Assembly: GCA_963696025.1 (NCBI GenBank)
Contig: CAVOII010000011.1
Coordinates: 62,001 to 126,000 of the forward strand
Reading direction: 5' to 3'
Source: JABCYV01 sp963696025
GTDB taxonomy: Bacteria; Acidobacteriota; Terriglobia; Terriglobales; Acidobacteriaceae
DNA length: 64,000 nucleotides
The position numbers were made by a program, and so were the translations under genes. Positions 17,562 through 26,721 of this stretch are shown in pieces (within the stretch, counting starts at the first letter, position 1; every line of letters starts with the position of its first letter). Under the pieces are notes generated by a model. The model searched no databases, was not told the DNA's origin, and was given only the letters and a program-made list of their open reading frames with translations.

Positions 17562-18497
17562 ATGAGCGAACGTCCCCGGATTGCCGTAGTTGGGAGCGCA
17601 AATATTGATCTGGTTACCTTCGCCGATCGTTTTCCTCAAGCCGGGGAGACGATTTTCGGCCAGAGCTTCGATCTCGGCTTTGGAGGCAAGGGCGCAAATC
17701 AGGCGGCAGCGGCACGGCTTTGCGGTGCTGATGTTTTCATGGTTGCCCGGGTGGGTAGCGATCTTTTCGGTCCCGCGACCATTCAGAACTTCAAGAAGCT
17801 TGGAATCGACGCCACCCACGTAAAGCAGATCGAGGGCGTCTCCAGCGGCGTAGCGCCGATTTTCGTTGAGCCCAACGGCCAGAATCGCATCTTCGTGGTC
17901 AAAGGCGCGAATGATCTACTCAAGCCTGCGGACGTTGATGCCGCAGCCGACCTGCTCAAGACCGTCGATTGCATCGTCTTGCAGTTCGAGATTCCGCTTG
18001 AGACCGTATATTACAGCGTCAGTTTTGCGCGCAAGAACGGCATTCGCTGCATCGTCAATCCTGCTCCGGCACAGCCGATCGAGATGAATGCTCTGGCAGG
18101 ACTCGACTACTTCGTTCCCAACGAAAGTGAAGCCGAGACCATCACCGGAATGCCGGTACGAAATGTGGATGACGCCAAGAAGTGCGCGGAGAAGCTGCTC
18201 TCCAGCGGTATCAAGCGGGTCATCGTTACGCTCGGAGCCAACGGTTCTTTGCTGGCAGGACGGGACGGGATGGAGCACATTCCTACCTTTAACGTGAAGA
18301 GCATCGACAGTACGGGGGCCGGTGACGCCTTCATCGGCAGCTTTGCCGTGTTCCTCGCAGAAGGCCTGCCGGAACGCGAAGCCGTCCGTCGCGCCAATCT
18401 CTACGCCGCACTCTCGACGACGGGCGTGGGAACGCAAAAGTCATTCTATGCTCGCGCCCGCTACGAAGTGGAGTGGGCGGAACGAAGCCGGTCCTAA
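17562..18497 (+). CDS. rbsK: ribokinase (PfkB family)
   Basis: ATP-dependent phosphorylation of ribose (or deoxyribose) at O5. The 311-aa protein has both PfkB signatures: G-G-K-G-A-N-Q-A-A-A-A near residue 42 (sugar binding) and D-S-T-G-A-G-D-A-F-I-G-S-F near 247 (ATP and catalytic Asp). The N-P-A-P-A segment is also typical of RbsK. It accepts ribose released by the nucleoside hydrolases in this window and so connects them to the pentose phosphate pathway. It starts a unit continuing into the amidohydrolase (53-bp gap). Deoxyribokinase activity is possible given deoC nearby. Confidence 0.92.
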   Translation: MSERPRIAVVGSANIDLVTFADRFPQAGETIFGQSFDLGFGGKGANQAAAARLCGADVFMVARVGSDLFGPATIQNFKKLGIDATHVKQIEGVSSGVAPIFVEPNGQNRIFVVKGANDLLKPADVDAAADLLKTVDCIVLQFEIPLETVYYSVSFARKNGIRCIVNPAPAQPIEMNALAGLDYFVPNESEAETITGMPVRNVDDAKKCAEKLLSSGIKRVIVTLGANGSLLAGRDGMEHIPTFNVKSIDSTGAGDAFIGSFAVFLAEGLPEREAVRRANLYAALSTTGVGTQKSFYARARYEVEWAERSRS

Positions 18498-18550
18498 TGA
18501 GATTGACCCTTTTTTCCGTAGCCGGCGTTTTGAACCACGACGAGAAAAAC

Positions 18551-19960
18551 ATGACCTTTCGCCACTCTTTGATTCTGGCTCTTACCTTCCAGTTCCTTCT
18601 TCCCCCCGTACTTTCGGCTCAGACTTCAAAAAAGAAAGCCGATCTGATCATCACCGGTGGAACCGTGGTTACCATGGACGGAAAGCGAACCGTCTATGAC
18701 GACGGAGCGATCGTTGTGAAAGCTGACACGATTGTCGCTGTCGGTCCACGCGCCGACCTCGAAGCCAAGTACCAGGCTTCGCAGACGATCGAAGCCAAAG
18801 GGAAGCTGGTTCTGCCCGGATTTATCAACGGACACACCCACGTTCCCATGACTCTTTTTCGTGGTCTTCATGATGATGTGACCCTCAACGATTGGCTCTA
18901 CAAATACATCTTTCCGGCTGAAGCGAAGAACGTGAACGAGGAATTTGTCCGCTGGGGAACGCGGCTGGCGGCGGCAGAGCAAATCCGTTCCGGCGTAACC
19001 ACGTTCGCCGACATGTATTACTTCGAGGACGCCGTAGCCGAAGAGACCAAAGCGGCGGGTATGCGTGGCGTTCTGGGAGAAACGTTCATCGATTTCCCCG
19101 CACCCGATAACAAAAACGAAGCCCAGACGCTGGCTTACACTGAGAAGTTCTTGAAAAAGTGGCAAGGTGATCCGCTGATTCAGGCAGCGGTAGCGCCTCA
19201 CTCGATTTATACCTGTTCCCAGAAGACGCTGCAGAATTCTGCGGCACTGGCGCGGAAGTATCATGCGCCGATTCTGATCCACGTCGCCGAAATGAAAAAG
19301 GAATGGGAAGATAGTCAGAAACAAAACGGAATGTCGCCGGTGCAATATCTCGACAAGATCGGTGTGCTCGGTCCTGACTTAGTGGCTGCGCACTGTATTT
19401 ACGTGGACCAGGCTGACCAGAGGACTCTCGCGCAACGCCAGGTAGGCTGCGTGCACAATCCCTCAAGCAACATGATGCTGGCCAGCGGCGTTTCCCCCGT
19501 GGCCGAATTGCGTTCTTCCGGAGTGGCTGTCGGGCTGGGAACCGACGGTCCCGCAGGCAGCAACAATGATCTGGACCTCATGGAGGAGATGGACCTGGCG
19601 GCGAAGCTCGCGAAGATCGCCAAGATGGATCCGCTGGCGCTCAATGCCAAGGCGGTCGTAGAAATGGCGACTATCGACGGCGCGAAAGCTCTTCATATGG
19701 AGAAGGAAATCGGATCACTCGAGCCGGGGAAAAAAGCCGACTTGATCTTAATCAACCTGGACGAACCGAATGCTGTTCCTATGTATGACATCTACGCTCA
19801 GCTAGCCTATGCATTGAAGGCCAGCGATGTGGAGACCGTAATCGTTGGCGGGCGCGCAGTCATGCGCAATCGGAAAGTGCTCACCGTCAAGGAAGAAGAA
19901 GTGATGGCAAAGGCGCGCGAGTATAAGAAGGCAATAGCCGCATCATTGGGTTTGCAGTGA
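18551..19960 (+). CDS. secreted amidohydrolase, MTA/SAH or cytosine deaminase-like
   Basis: Metal-dependent amidohydrolase with a TIM barrel. Ligands visible: H-T-H-V-P-M, P-H-S-I-Y-T-C, H-V-A-E-M-K-K-E and G-T-D-G-P-A-G-S-N-N-D-L-D. These are the MtaD/SsnA-type motifs of deaminases acting on 5'-methylthioadenosine, S-adenosylhomocysteine, adenosine or guanine. I start it at ATG 18551 (469 aa); the frame is open to 18473, but from 18551 it has a clear Sec signal (T-F-R-H-S-L-I-L-A-L-T-F...L-S-A-Q-T). A periplasmic location is unusual for MtaD and would fit deamination of purine nucleosides or bases before uptake. Exact substrate unknown. Confidence 0.85.
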   Translation: MTFRHSLILALTFQFLLPPVLSAQTSKKKADLIITGGTVVTMDGKRTVYDDGAIVVKADTIVAVGPRADLEAKYQASQTIEAKGKLVLPGFINGHTHVPMTLFRGLHDDVTLNDWLYKYIFPAEAKNVNEEFVRWGTRLAAAEQIRSGVTTFADMYYFEDAVAEETKAAGMRGVLGETFIDFPAPDNKNEAQTLAYTEKFLKKWQGDPLIQAAVAPHSIYTCSQKTLQNSAALARKYHAPILIHVAEMKKEWEDSQKQNGMSPVQYLDKIGVLGPDLVAAHCIYVDQADQRTLAQRQVGCVHNPSSNMMLASGVSPVAELRSSGVAVGLGTDGPAGSNNDLDLMEEMDLAAKLAKIAKMDPLALNAKAVVEMATIDGAKALHMEKEIGSLEPGKKADLILINLDEPNAVPMYDIYAQLAYALKASDVETVIVGGRAVMRNRKVLTVKEEEVMAKAREYKKAIAASLGLQ

Positions 19961-20000
19961 GTGAAGCGCACTCATCCTTAACTGTTTTGATACGAAAATC

Positions 20001-20633
20001 ATGCGATCCTCAAATACCATCCTGTGGTGCGTAGACTCACAAAAAGACTTCATGCTGCCTGGCGGCAAGCTTTACGGACCGGGCGCCGAGAGGTTGCTCC
20101 CAAATATCGATCGGCTCGTCGATGTAGCGCGAAACGGTCGCGTGTTTCTCGTCTCTCACGGTTGCTTTCATAGCATTGATGATCCCGAATTCAGGATGTT
20201 CCCTCCGCACTGCGTAAAAGGCACCCCTGGCTCCGATTTCGTTCCGGAAGCGTTAACTAAGCAATACGTGCGCGTCCCCAATGAGCCCGAATCATCCTTG
20301 CCCCAAGACTTCCTTCAAAAGCAGCAGATCATCCTCGAAAAACAGACGCTCGATGTCTTCGAAAGCCGGCATGCCGATGCCTTGCTCGATCGTCTCGATC
20401 ACCACGCCGAATTCGTTGTCTTCGGCGTGTTCACAGAATATTGCGTCGGGCTGGCCGCGAAGGGGCTGCTGAAACGAGGAAGAAGGGTCGCCCTGGTCCG
20501 TGATGCCATTGAAACTCTCAGTCCAGAAGCAGGAGAACGAATCAGTTCAGAACTGGAAACGTTGGGTGCGAATCTTGTCACTACTGAGCAGGCGCTCGCT
20601 CGATTCGGCATCACCAGCGAGAAGGCGCCGTAA
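20001..20633 (+). CDS. nicotinamidase / isochorismatase-like cysteine hydrolase
   Basis: 210-aa member of the isochorismatase-like fold. The catalytic triad is apparent: Asp in V-D-S-Q-K-D-F-M near residue 10, a lysine around 105, and the nucleophilic Cys in V-F-T-E-Y-C-V-G near 147. P-H-C-V-K-G-T-P-G-S-D-F, the G-T-x-G motif with its preceding His, is typical of nicotinamidases. It is therefore likely to release ammonia from nicotinamide or a related amide. RutB (ureidoacrylate hydrolase) belongs to the same fold, so a pyrimidine-derived amide is the alternative suggested by context. It lies 40 bases after the amidohydrolase. Confidence 0.8.
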   Translation: MRSSNTILWCVDSQKDFMLPGGKLYGPGAERLLPNIDRLVDVARNGRVFLVSHGCFHSIDDPEFRMFPPHCVKGTPGSDFVPEALTKQYVRVPNEPESSLPQDFLQKQQIILEKQTLDVFESRHADALLDRLDHHAEFVVFGVFTEYCVGLAAKGLLKRGRRVALVRDAIETLSPEAGERISSELETLGANLVTTEQALARFGITSEKAP

Positions 20634-20694
20634 CATTCACAGAAACGATGTAGCGAAACGGGATACTGCGAACCAAGATTGGTGCGATTTGCGG

Positions 20695-20724
20695 TTGACA
20701 ACCTATGGCAGATGGCATTATGTT
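20695..20724 (+). promoter_or_regulatory. possible sigma70 promoter upstream of the TonB receptor
   Basis: TTGACA (20695-20700) followed after 18 bases by TATGTT (20719-20724). The spacing is acceptable but the -10 match is weak (4 of 6). The leader to the ATG at 20894 would be about 160 bases. Confidence 0.3.
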
Positions 20725-20893
20725 TTGGCACCCAGCCCTACGCTGAAATCGCAGATGTCGACTCATCGAGCCGGGCGCCAACCGCATTGAGAATGAAGAG
20801 GCATGTCGATGTGATGACTGCCCTGTGATCTATTGAAATTTCATTGGCGAAAGGGCGAGCTTCATTCGTGGGGAGCCGCCAAAGGGGGTATAG

Positions 20894-23800
20894 ATGCTGA
20901 CCAAACGGACGCTGTTCGTTGTGGTTTTCTCCTTGCTTGCACTTCCTATTTGTCCCCTCCTTAATGGCCAGGCGACTGCAAGTTTTTTGGGTACTGTCAC
21001 CGACAAAACTGGATCGGTAATTTCGGGCGCGCAGGTGACCGTCACCTCGCAAGGTACTGGTGTTTCTCGTCAGATAAAGACCGATGACTCTGGACGTTAT
21101 CTTATTCCTCTGCTGCCGGTCGCCAATTACACCATTCGAGTGGAATCGACGGGCTTCCAGCCTGCCGAGCAGAAGGACCTGCGGCTGCAAGTGGATGAGC
21201 GTCGCGAAGTGGATTTCACTCTCGCCCCCGGTACTGTCACCCAGGCGGTAGAAGTGAGCGCGACCGAAGTGGCTGTGGAGACGTCGACACCGGCTTTGGG
21301 ACAGGTGATCACCTCCCAGCAGGTCGCCGATCTTCCCCTGAACGGCCGCGATTTTGTTCAGTTGGCCACACTGACTCCCGGTGTAACTCAGGAAACCAAC
21401 CCCAACAGCTTTTTTGCCGGCGGCGCCACCAGCGAAGCCTCGGCTCGCGGCTCGTTTTCTCTTTCCGTGGGTGGATCGCGCCCGCAGAGTACCGACTGGC
21501 TGCTTGATGGCAACGACAACAACGAACTGACTTCCGGCGCGATTGCGATTTTGCCTTCGATCGATGCCATCCAGGAATTCAAGGTCTTGACCTACAACTA
21601 TTCTGCCGAGTACGGTACTCGCGCGGGTCCGACCGTGCTCGTAACCACGAAATCCGGCACAAATGGCTTCCACGGGTCGCTGTTTGAATTCTTCCGCAAC
21701 ACAAAGCTTGATGCGCGCAGTTATTTTGCCGCCGCCAGGGAGCAGTTCAATCTGAACCAATTCGGAGGGGCGCTCGGCGGTCCAATCAAGAAGGACAAAA
21801 CGTACTTCTTTCTTGACTATCAGGCCAAGAGGCAGCGTCACGGAATAGAATCCACGGGCTTGGTTCCCACGAGTGCGATGATGGGTGGCGACTTTACCCT
21901 CGACCCTCTCGGTTTCACCCGAGGGAGTGCTCAGTCAAGGTTCCCCGATCTTGTCAATCCTTATTCAGGCGGGTCTTTTAAGTGTGACGGCACCGGTACC
22001 CCTATCGTGCCCGCTAATAATGGAACGCAGTCTGGCGGCGGCCCCTGCAACAAGATTCCATCCGCTTTTTTCGACCCAGCTGGCGCGAAACTGATTCAGC
22101 TTTATCCGGGGAACAATGTTCCCAACCCCTCTGAGTCTGCGGGCTTCAACTTCACGAACGCGCCTGTGAGGAGCCTCAACGAAGGCGAGTTTGATGTTCG
22201 CGTGGACCACAATTTCTCCAGCAAGGACACAGTCTTTGCGCGCTTCAGCTACGACCAGGCAAACTCGCTCGTCCCGGGAGGCTCGTCGCCAACCGGTCCC
22301 ACCGGGTTCGCGGAAGCCACGCCCTTTGGCAGCACGCAGAACATCTCCAACCACGGACGTAACGTTGCCATATCGGAAACCCACATTTTTTCCAGCAACT
22401 CGATTAATCAGATCAGTGGTGGCTTCAACCGGATCTTCAACTTCATTAAGTCGTACGGCTATGGCACGTGCGAAGCGAACAAGGTCATCGGCATTCCGAA
22501 TGCGAACCTGGACGCCGCGTGCAACCCCGGTGGGCAGATTCCGGGGATCGTAAACCAGTCGTCGCAATTCTGTATAAGCTGCGGTTTGACCTCAATCCAG
22601 CCGCCGGGCGGCGGCTACTGGTCGCTGGGAGATCGCGGATTCGCACCCTTTCAGGGCGGCACCAACGTATTCTCCATTGCCGACTCGTTCGATATGATTC
22701 GCGGCAAGCACGATATTCGAGTCGGCGGATCCATTCGCGCCATGCAAATGAACGTGCTTACCAACGGCTACCAGGACGGGTTTTTCGCTATTGGCGCGCA
22801 GCAGACCTTCGACCCAATGGCCAACTTGCTGATGGGCTTGTATACCTTTGGGGAACATGATCAGACGTTCCAGGGCGCCACGACTGGTCGCCGCTGGAAA
22901 TTATTCCGTCCCTACGTGCAGGATGATTGGCGGATTACGCCGAACCTGACCGTGAATTTAGGCCTGGCGTGGGCCTTGCAAACGCCCATCGTCGAGAACG
23001 CAAATCGGCAAGCGAATTTTGTCTTCAACAGTAATTGCACGCCGCAACCGACGTGCAACCTGCTCGTCCCGGGTGTGAACTCCGACGGACGCGTGGGTAT
23101 CGAATTCAACAAAAGCGCATTGGAACCGCGCATCGGGCTGAGCTGGAAGGTGCTTGGCAGCCAGACTACCGTGCTCCGGGCCGGGTATGCCATCTACCAC
23201 GACTCCTCATGGAACATAGGTGGGCAGGGACTGCAGCAAAATCCGCCGTTCCAGGCCTCATCGGGGATTGGCCCCTTCGGCTTCCCGGGCTCGTGTCCGG
23301 CCCCGGTATTCCCTACTACTACGCCTGGTTCGTTTTGCGCTATCTCAGGAGGGTGGCCTGTTGGCTCGGGCGTATTTAATACTCCTCCGACCATTAGCAC
23401 TTTCTCTGGCGTCATTCAGTCTCAGAATACGAACTTCAAGCAGGGCATGATTCAGCAGTTTACCTTGAACGTCGAGCATCAATTGCCGGGCAACGTCGTG
23501 CTGACCGCCGGGTATGCGGGATCGCGCAGTTCTCGCATCCTGACGAACGGCTTGAATTTGAACGTGCACTCTCCCACGGCGTGCGGCACTGTCCCGGGCT
23601 ACACTCTTGGCTGCGGCCAGTTCGTGAATCCCAACTTCCCGGCAACTAGCTATATCTCCAACTTCACTGACACTGGTGCGGCACGCTACGATTCGCTTCA
23701 GGTCAAAGCCGAGACCAAGAGCGCCAGACACGGGCTTTACATGCTCTTGGGCTATACCTATTCCCGGACGTTCGATTCCGGGCTTCCCGACGGTCTTGGC

Positions 23801-24448
23801 AGCTCCAGCGGAGCTACGTACTGGCCTCTGCCGGGCTCCAACAGAGCCGATTGGGGTCTGTCTGCCCTCAACCTGAACAACCAGTTCACAGCGAGCGTGC
23901 TCTATGACTTGCCGCTGGGCAGAGGCAAGCAGTTCGGTGGCGACTGGAGCGCACCAGTCAACACCGTCCTGGGAGGCTGGTCGGTTAACGTGATTGAAAG
24001 GATCCTGTCAGGATTTCCTATCTTTGTGACCGACAGTGCCAATAATTCCGGGGTGCCCTTCATGGACAACTTCGCCAACCTGAACCGCCCGGACCAAGTT
24101 TGTGATCCCACGAGCGGCCATCCGACCGTGATGAAGTGGTTCAATACCCAGTGTTTTGTCCCTGCGCCGCCTGGACAACTTGGAACCGCCGCCCGTGCTC
24201 CGGTTTACGGGCCTGACTTCGTTAATACAGATTTCTCAGCCATCAAGCGCTTCCGGCTGACCGAAGCTGCGAATCTGGATTTCCGGGCTGAGTTCTTCAA
24301 TCTCTTCAACCATGCACAGTTCAATGCGCCCGGGGCTTCCGGTGGGGTTACCGGTGCAGACCGTAATTCCCCGGGCACCTTCGGGGTAATCACTCAAACC
24401 GTGAACAACCCGCGCGTGATTCAGTTTGCGCTTAAGCTGGCATTCTAG
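20894..24448 (+). CDS. Oar-like TonB-dependent receptor with carboxypeptidase-regulatory-like domain
   Basis: Outer-membrane transporter of 1184 aa. A Sec signal (residues 1-27) is followed by a carboxypeptidase D regulatory-like (CarboxypepD_reg) domain at about 30-110 (F-L-G-T-V-T-D-K-T-G-S-V-I-S-G-A), a plug at about 130-240 (L-P-L-N-G-R-D-F-V-Q-L, V-L-V-T-T-K-S-G-T-N), and a long barrel ending in phenylalanine (A-L-K-L-A-F). AAGGGGG lies upstream of ATG 20894. Such receptors are expanded in Acidobacteriota. Within this island it is a candidate for uptake of nucleosides, oligonucleotides or their degradation products across the outer membrane; the substrate cannot be read from sequence. 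Confidence 0.93.
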   Translation: MLTKRTLFVVVFSLLALPICPLLNGQATASFLGTVTDKTGSVISGAQVTVTSQGTGVSRQIKTDDSGRYLIPLLPVANYTIRVESTGFQPAEQKDLRLQVDERREVDFTLAPGTVTQAVEVSATEVAVETSTPALGQVITSQQVADLPLNGRDFVQLATLTPGVTQETNPNSFFAGGATSEASARGSFSLSVGGSRPQSTDWLLDGNDNNELTSGAIAILPSIDAIQEFKVLTYNYSAEYGTRAGPTVLVTTKSGTNGFHGSLFEFFRNTKLDARSYFAAAREQFNLNQFGGALGGPIKKDKTYFFLDYQAKRQRHGIESTGLVPTSAMMGGDFTLDPLGFTRGSAQSRFPDLVNPYSGGSFKCDGTGTPIVPANNGTQSGGGPCNKIPSAFFDPAGAKLIQLYPGNNVPNPSESAGFNFTNAPVRSLNEGEFDVRVDHNFSSKDTVFARFSYDQANSLVPGGSSPTGPTGFAEATPFGSTQNISNHGRNVAISETHIFSSNSINQISGGFNRIFNFIKSYGYGTCEANKVIGIPNANLDAACNPGGQIPGIVNQSSQFCISCGLTSIQPPGGGYWSLGDRGFAPFQGGTNVFSIADSFDMIRGKHDIRVGGSIRAMQMNVLTNGYQDGFFAIGAQQTFDPMANLLMGLYTFGEHDQTFQGATTGRRWKLFRPYVQDDWRITPNLTVNLGLAWALQTPIVENANRQANFVFNSNCTPQPTCNLLVPGVNSDGRVGIEFNKSALEPRIGLSWKVLGSQTTVLRAGYAIYHDSSWNIGGQGLQQNPPFQASSGIGPFGFPGSCPAPVFPTTTPGSFCAISGGWPVGSGVFNTPPTISTFSGVIQSQNTNFKQGMIQQFTLNVEHQLPGNVVLTAGYAGSRSSRILTNGLNLNVHSPTACGTVPGYTLGCGQFVNPNFPATSYISNFTDTGAARYDSLQVKAETKSARHGLYMLLGYTYSRTFDSGLPDGLGSSSGATYWPLPGSNRADWGLSALNLNNQFTASVLYDLPLGRGKQFGGDWSAPVNTVLGGWSVNVIERILSGFPIFVTDSANNSGVPFMDNFANLNRPDQVCDPTSGHPTVMKWFNTQCFVPAPPGQLGTAARAPVYGPDFVNTDFSAIKRFRLTEAANLDFRAEFFNLFNHAQFNAPGASGGVTGADRNSPGTFGVITQTVNNPRVIQFALKLAF

Positions 24449-24553
24449 GGCTAGCCGGATTGGACGACTTTAACTTCGGGCAGATTGAGCAAGCTTGAAA
24501 TAAGTTTCGCTTAGTCTGCCCTCAAATTTGTGACCGAGATTTACCGACGAGTG

Positions 24554-25657
24554 ATGGTTCGAGGGATATATAAACTCGCGCTGCTATCTCAGCTGATTGT
24601 TTCCTTCACATCCCTGGCCCCGGCGCAGAAAATTAAAGTTATCGTCGATCAGGACGCGCGCGGACCGGCCACCACCGACATGCAGTCCATCCTGATTTTC
24701 TTGCAGTCCGACAAGTTTGAAGTGCTGGGAATCACGACCGTCAGCGGCGACCAGTGGGTAAAAGAGGAAACGCAACACACATTGCGGCTGCTGGAAATCG
24801 CCGGTCGAACCGATGTTCCCGTCATCCAAGGCGCAGAATTCCCGCTCCTTAACTCTAAACAAGAAACCGAGCGCTGGGAGGCGCTCTACGGCAAGTTGGG
24901 CTACAAAGGATGCTGGAGTGATTTCTCCAAGCGGCCAGGAAATACTCCTGCCGCTTTCCGGGCGGGATATCACGATCCCGAGGTAGTTCCTCCACTGCCT
25001 GAAGGGAGCCCGCATATCAAAACCCTCGAGGAAACCGCTGCGCACTTCATTGTTCGCGTGGTGCATCAGCATCCGGGAGAAGTGGTGATTTGGGCCGGCG
25101 GCCCGCTGACCAATATCGCGCTCGCCCTGCGCCTTGATCCGGAAGTTGCGACGCTGGCGAAAGAGTTGGTCCTGATGGGCAGCGGGATGTACGCCAACAA
25201 CGGTGGCATTAGCGGCATCGACGGCCGCCGCGAATTCAATTGGTGGTTTGATCCCGAAGCCGTGCGCATCGTCATGCGCTCTCCGTGGAAAAAAATCACA
25301 ATTACGCCCATAGACATTTCGGTCAAGACAAATCTGAATTCCGAAATGAGAGCTGCTATCGCCAAAGCAGATACGCCCGTGGCCCATTACCTAACTGAAT
25401 ATTCGACCGATGGCTTCATGTGGGATGAACTCTCTGCCGCCGCCATGGTCGACCCTTCCATCATTACGGAGCAAAAACAGCTTTACGTCGATGTTGACAT
25501 CGACCATGGCGAGAGTTACGGTCAAACTCTGTTCTGGGCGCCGGAAACGGACGTACCTCCCTACGAACGGCGGGCGACAGTCCAGTACGATGTCGACACC
25601 AAGAAGCTGTACGACCTGTACATCAAACTGATGACTCAGCCGCGCAAAGCGGAGTAG
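24554..25657 (+). CDS. secreted divergent nucleoside hydrolase-like protein
   Basis: 367 aa from ATG 24554 (GTG 24530 also in frame) with a Sec signal ending near L-A-P-A-Q. It belongs to the inosine-uridine nucleoside hydrolase fold: G-G-P-L-T-N-I-A-L-A-L-R, V-L-M-G-S-G-M and N-W-W-F-D-P-E-A-V-R-I are recognisable. The N-terminal calcium motif is altered: instead of D-T-D-x-G-x-D-D it reads D-Q-D-A-R-G-P-A-T-T-D-M, an insertion between the Asp pairs. It follows the TonB receptor by 105 bases, suggesting one transport and cleavage unit. Substrate may differ from the orthodox hydrolase at 12.6 kb. Confidence 0.85.
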   Translation: MVRGIYKLALLSQLIVSFTSLAPAQKIKVIVDQDARGPATTDMQSILIFLQSDKFEVLGITTVSGDQWVKEETQHTLRLLEIAGRTDVPVIQGAEFPLLNSKQETERWEALYGKLGYKGCWSDFSKRPGNTPAAFRAGYHDPEVVPPLPEGSPHIKTLEETAAHFIVRVVHQHPGEVVIWAGGPLTNIALALRLDPEVATLAKELVLMGSGMYANNGGISGIDGRREFNWWFDPEAVRIVMRSPWKKITITPIDISVKTNLNSEMRAAIAKADTPVAHYLTEYSTDGFMWDELSAAAMVDPSIITEQKQLYVDVDIDHGESYGQTLFWAPETDVPPYERRATVQYDVDTKKLYDLYIKLMTQPRKAE

Positions 25658-25803
25658 CTGTCTCAGGCATGGCGAATTGCCTCCCGCCATTCTCATAACG
25701 CGAGCCATCCCCGTGCGTTTCCACATTCGACTTGTGGCAATCGTCCGTATTCCATATGATGGTGCCGTTTCTGTCCGCTCACAACTCGTAGGAGGATAGA
25801 GCC

Positions 25804-26391
25804 ATGAGTACGTCCCCTGTTGGACTTCTGAAGAGAGCAAGCGGTTGGGCCATCGCGGTGTCAGTAATCCTGATCATATTGGGATTTCTCGCGATCACCC
25901 TTCCCCTGGTAGCGGCTGTTGCGGTAACCGCGATCGTCGGTTGGCTATTGATGTTTGGGGGAATAACCCATCTGGCTGCGGCATTCCACGCGCACCGAGC
26001 GGGTATGGTTGCTTGGGAGCTTCTGATAGGGCTGATCTATGTAGTCGGTGGTGGCTACATGATCTTCCATCCGCTGCTGGGCGTGGCCACGCTGACTCTT
26101 TTTCTGGCGAGCCTATTTCTGGCGGAAGGCGTGCTGGAAATTATCTCTTACTTTGGAATTCGCGGCCAAACCGGCGCTGGGTGGATGTTGCTGGATGGGC
26201 TGGTCACGATTTTGCTAGCAGGACTCATCTGGGTGCACTGGCCGTCGAGTTCCGCCTGGGCCATCGGCACAATCGTCGGTATCAGTTTGCTATTCAGCGG
26301 CGCCAAGTGGTTGATGATTTCGCTGGCTTCCCGCAAACTGTTCACGATCGACGGCAAAGCTCCCCAAGATAAGCTGGGGTCCGCCGCCTGA
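25804..26391 (+). CDS. HdeD-family membrane protein
   Basis: 195-aa inner-membrane protein with six hydrophobic segments and the DUF308/HdeD pattern (G-W-A-I-A-V-S-V-I-L-I-I-L-G, a repeated A-hydrophobic unit, G-W-M-L-L-D-G). HdeD in enteric bacteria is linked to acid resistance at high cell density; in Acidobacteriota the role is not established. Start ATG 25804 has a strong Shine-Dalgarno (GTAGGAGGATAGAGCC). It looks monocistronic. Confidence 0.88.
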   Translation: MSTSPVGLLKRASGWAIAVSVILIILGFLAITLPLVAAVAVTAIVGWLLMFGGITHLAAAFHAHRAGMVAWELLIGLIYVVGGGYMIFHPLLGVATLTLFLASLFLAEGVLEIISYFGIRGQTGAGWMLLDGLVTILLAGLIWVHWPSSSAWAIGTIVGISLLFSGAKWLMISLASRKLFTIDGKAPQDKLGSAA

Positions 26392-26721
26392 ATACGCGCT
26401 TCCACCGGGGACTACACGCGACTCGACAGCTGACGAGCTGCGCCCGACTTTGTTAGACATGGGCCCCTTCACATTTGCTGCATGGAACCCATCAGGGGTC
26501 AGTTCGGCAGCAAGGAAAGTGCATGCGGTCCCGGATCGCCCGGTCTTCAAAGATGTCGAAAGCGTTGCCCAGTAAGGGTTTTTTAGCCGACTTAGCTCGC
26601 CGCGAAACTGTCCCTTGCTCACAGTTGATCAGGCAGTACAGATTGCGATAGCGATGTTGAGGGTGCGAACCTTTCCTGTGAGCAATGACCGACGCATGGT
26701 TCCACAGAAGGGACAGTTCCC
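26392..26721. other. 330-bp intergenic stretch
   Basis: No gene seen. It contains a small inverted pair AACTGTCCCTT (about 26605-26615) and AAGGGACAGTT (about 26708-26718) that could pair over 90 bases, similar in wording to common dispersed repeats. It separates the convergent HdeD and DUF4136 genes. Confidence 0.4.

Noticed and set aside
20738..21841. 367-aa minus-strand open frame
   Set aside because: Antisense to the TonB receptor; the receptor has signal peptide, plug and barrel motifs on the + strand.
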